Of a stretch of DNA of 64,000 nucleotides, positions 59,849-64,000 are shown piece by piece. A model generated the notes under the pieces. That model ran no database searches. It saw only the letters and a list, made by a program, of their open reading frames with translations, and was not told where the DNA came from. Numbering within the stretch: position 1 is the stretch's first letter; the number at the start of each line of letters is the position of its first letter. Position numbers and translations under genes: made by a program. This DNA comes from Brevipalpus yothersi (taxonomy: Eukaryota; Arthropoda; Arachnida; Trombidiformes; Tenuipalpidae), in NCBI GenBank assembly GCA_003956705.1, contig QZCP01000056.1, positions 62,001 to 126,000 of the forward strand, given 5' to 3'.

Positions 59849-60604
59849 TGGATGTGTGTTTCAAGAAAGTAAATTTATATATACATAAATTTTCTCAATT
59901 GAATTCAGGCTGACCTCATTCAAGTTCATCATGCGTCGTTACCGTCGATTAATTGATTTGTGTTGGAAAATTTTCAGCTCAAAATATTTTTTATCAATAT
60001 TTCACTAACATGTTTTTTTGGGAAAAATATTTCGAAACTTCAATCTCCCCTCCATGTGTAACAACATGCAATTGCTACAAGATTGGATTCAAGGATGATG
60101 ATGAAATAGGCATCAAAATAGTGTTTACTCATCATTACGTAACCCTAAGTGAGGAGATTTAAATAAAGTATGAGAAAAAAATTCTCGTCGAAAATTGAAA
60201 TCGTTATCATTATTATTATCATTATTATCATTATTGCATTACGATGGATTAGAGAAAATTAGACGATATTCAATGGGATGAGAACAGTAGTTTCCAATAT
60301 ATCAAAAAATAACTCTATCATATATTGTATCTTCTTCTCCATTTTTGAACATGTGTTCAGACAGGTCAATAGAGAATAAAACAATTGTTAGGATGAAAAT
60401 ATGAGAGAGAGAGAAAAAAATATTAAGATTAACATGATCGCTAGACTGTCAAAAGAATTGGGCTAAGAATCTTGAAGGCTCTTGGCTCCACGTTGATATT
60501 GCACATAAGCTGATCTGATCAGCATGATGGGAAGAAAGATGATGATGATGATCTTCATTTTTGGCATCCCAATTTTCGAATATTCTGCTTCTTCTTTGCC
60601 ACCA
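59849..60604. other. convergent 3' region with short secretory-like frame
   Basis: Between the stops of the glycine-rich gene (+) and the group 7-like gene (-). It holds the polyadenylation signal of the former, a (ATT)n-type run at about 60208-60235, and a 34-codon minus-strand frame listed separately. Confidence 0.5.
60463..60567 (-). CDS. possible 34-aa hydrophobic peptide
   Basis: An ATG at 60567 opens 34 codons that begin MPKMK, continue with five isoleucines and FLPIMLI, and then become polar. It looks like a bare signal peptide with a short tail. It lies 37 bp beyond the stop of the group 7-like gene on the same strand, so it may simply be 3' UTR. Low complexity (ATC repeats) could create it by chance. 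Confidence 0.2.
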   Translation of the reverse strand: MPKMKIIIIIFLPIMLIRSAYVQYQRGAKSLQDS

Positions 60605-62407
60605 TTAAACAACCGAAAAGATTGGAATAGATATATTTTTTAGCATCTCATTTATTTGACCTAATGCTTCCGATTCAACCCGTCGTATTGTAGGCTCCAG
60701 TTGGTCTTGGTTGTTGTTTAATGCGTTCGTCAATATCATCGATACAGCTTGCGTTAGATTGCCCAGACCTTTGAGAATGATCCGTATTCTTCCTAATCGC
60801 CATATTCTTATTCGATCAACTCTCTGTTGGAGTTCTTCTTCCGAATCATCATCAGGCGTAGTTTGAGTGATTTGCACTTGTAATTTGGTATCATCAACTT
60901 TGGCTTCCAGTTCACCGTCAAACAGTAGACTCCAATCGAATATAGCACGATAACGGTACTTGACCAGCAGATCATTGAAACCAACCGTTAATCCAAGTGA
61001 TATACTCTCATTTCCACAGTATACCCATGCTGATTTTTTACGTTGCAATTTGTATGCTCGAGTTGCCTGTCCCCGGAATAGAAACAGCTTAATATTGTAT
61101 TCCGGAAGTTCAACAGTTGCATTTGGTAAACTAATCGGCTCCATAGCTCGAACAATTCTACTAGCAAATTTAAATAAACTGTCCACATATTCGTCCAACT
61201 CATCACCTTGTTCACAAGGCACTTGACGTTTACTTCGACTCAAAGCTCCAGCAGCAGCCGAGATCATCGCTTCTTCCATTCGTCGATGATGATTTTCAAT
61301 GGCATACTGAATGATTTCCGATAGTGTTGTCATTTGATTGGCCTGTTGAATTATGAATTGTGACAGTAGTTGACCAATTCGAGCATCTATTTCACTTTGG
61401 ACACGTGAAACGATCATCGACGCAATTGTGTCAATCGTCGATTGTCGACCAGGTATATCGGGTAGCAATTTACTATTATCTTTCCGATGATGTCCCATAC
61501 CAGTGTTGAGTCCATCTTCGAGATAGCTGATAAATTGATGGGTGACTTTGTCATGATAACTTTTAACCGATATTCGTTCCACAGTCAGCTGATCGCCAGT
61601 GACATCAAAGTCGACTACTCGAGAAAACCATGTGATAAACCAGTCTGATACACTGATCACGAAGCGTCCACTTTCGTCCACCATTTGGGAGGACAATTGG
61701 TTTGATGGTGGTGATGGTGTGGAGGTGGTTGTAGATGAGGTGGTAAATATTTTGGGTGTTGATGATGTGAATGGCTGGGATGAGACTGATGAGCGATTCC
61801 AGAATTCTTGGAAAAAATCATCTCCATCGTCATCATCTTCATCTTTTGAAAATTGACCACTCGTATCACTATTGTGGCTACTTTTGGCACTTTGATCACC
61901 ATTTATCATCCAATTTGCCTGATGGCCACTAATTTGACCACCATTTTTTACGCCCTGACGATGTTGAATAAGGTAATCACCATTGATTAGTACATGATCC
62001 ATCTTGAATAGAACACTAACACTTGAGGTGAGTTCATTGCTCGCTAAATCTTTCAATTTAACGCTGGACAATCCGTGCACTTGAACATTGTGTAACGATG
62101 CGTTCATGAAGCCATGATCATCGTTAAACACTAACCACAATGAGTCCATTTGTATCGGCTCAGAAGGTGGCAAATCTTTGTGGCCAGTTTTGATAAGTTT
62201 ACGTGCCAAGTGTAATTTACGCTTGACAGATGATCGTATTGCGTTCCAGTATTCTGGGCTGGAAGAGTTTCGAAAATTTACGGATACATCTTCTACAGGC
62301 GGAATTGACTTGAGAGCCCCTTTTCCATCCACACTGATTGGATTATTCAAACTGATTTGTGGACCAAACGGTATTGTGATAGGCCGATCATCATTACTGC
62401 TTAGCAT
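60605..62407 (-). CDS. group 7 allergen-like protein with two lipid-binding-type domains
   Basis: Single exon, 600 aa from the first ATG (62407). The fold expected for group 7 mite allergens is the elongated lipid-binding (TULIP/JHBP-like) half-barrel; the target ligand is unknown. The N-terminal half (about 40-150) has LWLVFNDDHGFMNASLHNVQ-type strands and GDYLIQH. A Ser/Thr/Asp-rich linker follows (about 155-245), then a conserved stretch to about 385. A proprotein-convertase-like site SRSKRQ lies at 390-395, after which a second group 7-like unit runs to the C-terminus (NATVELPEYNIKLFLFRG, WSLLFDGELEAKVDD). The frame stays open upstream of 62407 through a hydrophobic FIIFLSQTFTC, which looks like a signal peptide but lacks an ATG. 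Confidence 0.75.
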   Translation of the reverse strand: MLSSNDDRPITIPFGPQISLNNPISVDGKGALKSIPPVEDVSVNFRNSSSPEYWNAIRSSVKRKLHLARKLIKTGHKDLPPSEPIQMDSLWLVFNDDHGFMNASLHNVQVHGLSSVKLKDLASNELTSSVSVLFKMDHVLINGDYLIQHRQGVKNGGQISGHQANWMINGDQSAKSSHNSDTSGQFSKDEDDDDGDDFFQEFWNRSSVSSQPFTSSTPKIFTTSSTTTSTPSPPSNQLSSQMVDESGRFVISVSDWFITWFSRVVDFDVTGDQLTVERISVKSYHDKVTHQFISYLEDGLNTGMGHHRKDNSKLLPDIPGRQSTIDTIASMIVSRVQSEIDARIGQLLSQFIIQQANQMTTLSEIIQYAIENHHRRMEEAMISAAAGALSRSKRQVPCEQGDELDEYVDSLFKFASRIVRAMEPISLPNATVELPEYNIKLFLFRGQATRAYKLQRKKSAWVYCGNESISLGLTVGFNDLLVKYRYRAIFDWSLLFDGELEAKVDDTKLQVQITQTTPDDDSEEELQQRVDRIRIWRLGRIRIILKGLGNLTQAVSMILTNALNNNQDQLEPTIRRVESEALGQINEMLKNISIPIFSVV

Positions 62408-62862
62408 GAGATCTGATGGATATCCAAACAATCGCCGATGGTGGCATGTGAATGTTTGTGAAAGAAAAATGATAAAAATGTGAGATTAGAATTGGAATTA
62501 GATTGATGTTTTTGAGAGATCCACAAAATGGACACTTTAAACGGAAGTGATATCAAAGCTTGATGCACATTGATTATCGATCGGAAACAATAATTCATGT
62601 TTGACTACTTTTCCTTATTACTATTGGTCATAAAGAATTTGCCAATTCTTTGATTTTATGAGCCATTTGTCATCTATCTCATGAATGAAATATAAATTTC
62701 TCTTTTTCTTCTGGACTAGCGAGAATACTAATCCAATAGAACAAGCGGGGTATGAACGGTTTCTGATAATGAAGATAAATGAAGATTGGACCTTTTAAAT
62801 CTTCATTGAACTAGTTTAACACACACATTAATAATATTAAATTCAAGTTCCATCAAATGAGT

Positions 62863-62911
<49 letters not shown>
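62863..62911. repeat. (GA)n microsatellite
   Basis: About 24 uninterrupted GA units upstream of the group 7-like gene. Confidence 0.95.
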
Positions 62912-62913
<2 letters not shown>

Positions 62914-63068
62914 CTTAAGGCTACTTTCGAGGGCATATTCAGTAAGCCGGAACAAGTAAGCTCGCTTTTCATCATCTCAACATCATTCTGGTGATTTCAA
63001 ACTTTCACTTTCACTTTTTTCGATTTTCTCTCATTTACATTCCACTTATTTGTCCACTACCGAAACAA

Positions 63069-63285
63069 CTCTCTCTCTCTNNNNNNNNNNNNNNNNNNNN
63101 NNNNNNNNNNNNNNNNNNNNNNNNNNNNNNNNNNNNNNNNNNNNNNNNNNNNNNNNNNNNNNNNNNNNNNNNNNNNNNNNNNNNNNNNNNNNNNNNNNNN
63201 NNNNNNNNNNNNNNNNNNNNNNNNNNNNNNNNNNNNNNNNNNNNNNNNNNNNNNNNNNNNNNNNNNNNNNNNNNNNNNNNNNNNN

Positions 63286-63352
<67 letters not shown>
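63069..63352. repeat. (CT)n tract containing a 205-bp assembly gap
   Basis: Pure CT borders unresolved bases (63081-63285) on both sides, so the gap is most likely more of the same repeat. Confidence 0.95.
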
Positions 63353-63353
<1 letters not shown>

Positions 63354-64000
63354 ACATGACTTGACCACCTCTTCCGTTGCCATCAGTGATTTTGGGTACA
63401 TTAAAGATGTCAGGCCGGTATTGAGTTTTGACTTAAGCTATTTTTAGCCTTAATCATCGCTTAACATGCCTCATACTTGACTGGCCTTTTTCGATCAATT
63501 TGAATCATGGAAAACAATCTATCGAAACTTGCACAGACCGGAACTCACAAAGCAACACGGACATTTTTCCGCTGACCGAATTGATTGCAATTCCGGGATT
63601 ACTCAACAGTTATCACTAATTGGAGATGACATAATTTTGTAAGGTTTTAGTCATAAAATAAGCACAGTTTGCACAGCCGGTTGATGAGAAAATCCGCTTA
63701 GAATAGAATAGATTTATGTGGCGATATCTAACGATATTGTGAAACAGTGTGTTGCGAATATCTTCTCTCAATACAAATCAGGCAAACAAAATTGATTCGA
63801 ACTAAAATATTGGCGGGAAGATAAAGTTTGAGCACGAAACTAGCGGAAACTATTTGATGCCCCTCAAAATCGGAAATATTGAACGAATAAATTCGATGTT
63901 TTTCAGGGAATTATCATCACTATTTTCCGATTCACCAACTGTCAAATGGAATAGAATGAATGGAAGAAAGTGAAAGAGAGAGAGAAAAGAAAGGAAAAAA

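Larger units (their letters stand above)
62432..64000. other. right-edge intergenic region
   Basis: No gene is supported. A (GA)n tract lies at 62863-62911 and a CT tract with a gap at 63069-63352. A good E2F-type TTGGCGGGAA occurs at 63810-63819, and a purine-rich stretch closes the window. A promoter of a gene beyond the right edge would fit. Confidence 0.45.

Noticed and set aside
1..64000. tRNA, rRNA, CRISPR arrays or intact transposases
   Set aside because: Reading both strands showed no T-loop/anticodon arrangement, no spaced direct-repeat array and no transposase or reverse-transcriptase motif. A dedicated search (tRNAscan-SE, repeat library) could still reveal degenerate elements.

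Overview
The window is nuclear DNA from an AT-rich, intron-containing animal genome. The likely source is a mite or other arthropod, because it holds a chitin-binding obstructor/Gasp-type cuticle protein, a protein resembling mite group 7 allergens, a glycine-rich secreted protein and arthropod-style P450s. The mite assignment is an inference. No bacterial, viral or intact transposon gene was recognised. Introns are mostly 50-2000 bp with GT..AG borders, and every multi-exon model below keeps frame across all its junctions. Pure (GA/CT)n tracts are scattered throughout, and two assembly gaps sit inside such tracts.

Layout. 1-328: 5' end of an F-box-like gene (-). 784-2838: GMP reductase (-), head to head with an unrecognised 560-aa low-complexity protein (+, 3465-5147). 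5738-7049: mitochondrial pyrimidine-nucleotide carrier of the SLC25A33/36 type (-), head to head with JKAMP (+, 7483-8597). 8755-10197: WDR12 (-), head to head with an unknown four-TM protein (+, 11256-11981). 14721-17214: Ptf1a-type bHLH factor (-) in a gene-poor stretch. 23141-26021: a two-TM protein (-) whose last exon encodes a Pax RED-like helix-turn-helix. 30447-37113: two tandem P450s (-), one carrying about 575 extra charged residues. 38195-41694: Gasp-like protein (-), partly inside an inverted duplication (38.69-40.36 kb against 42.07-43.81 kb) that leaves an orphan chitin-binding exon on the + strand. 46992-48422: SLC17-type transporter (+), tail to tail with RIC1 (-, 48761-52714). 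55937-59848: glycine-rich secreted protein (+). 60605-62407: group 7 allergen-like two-domain protein (-).

The genes do not form one pathway. Housekeeping genes (GMPR, SLC25A, JKAMP, WDR12, RIC1) sit in compact divergent pairs with short promoters. Developmental and lineage-specific genes (Ptf1a, the TM-RED gene, P450s, cuticle proteins) lie in longer, microsatellite-rich surroundings. The most unusual objects are the TM-RED gene, the P450 with a giant charged insert and tail (both P450s also lack the I-helix acid/alcohol pair), and the inverted duplication whose central tract is almost identical while its flanks have diverged.
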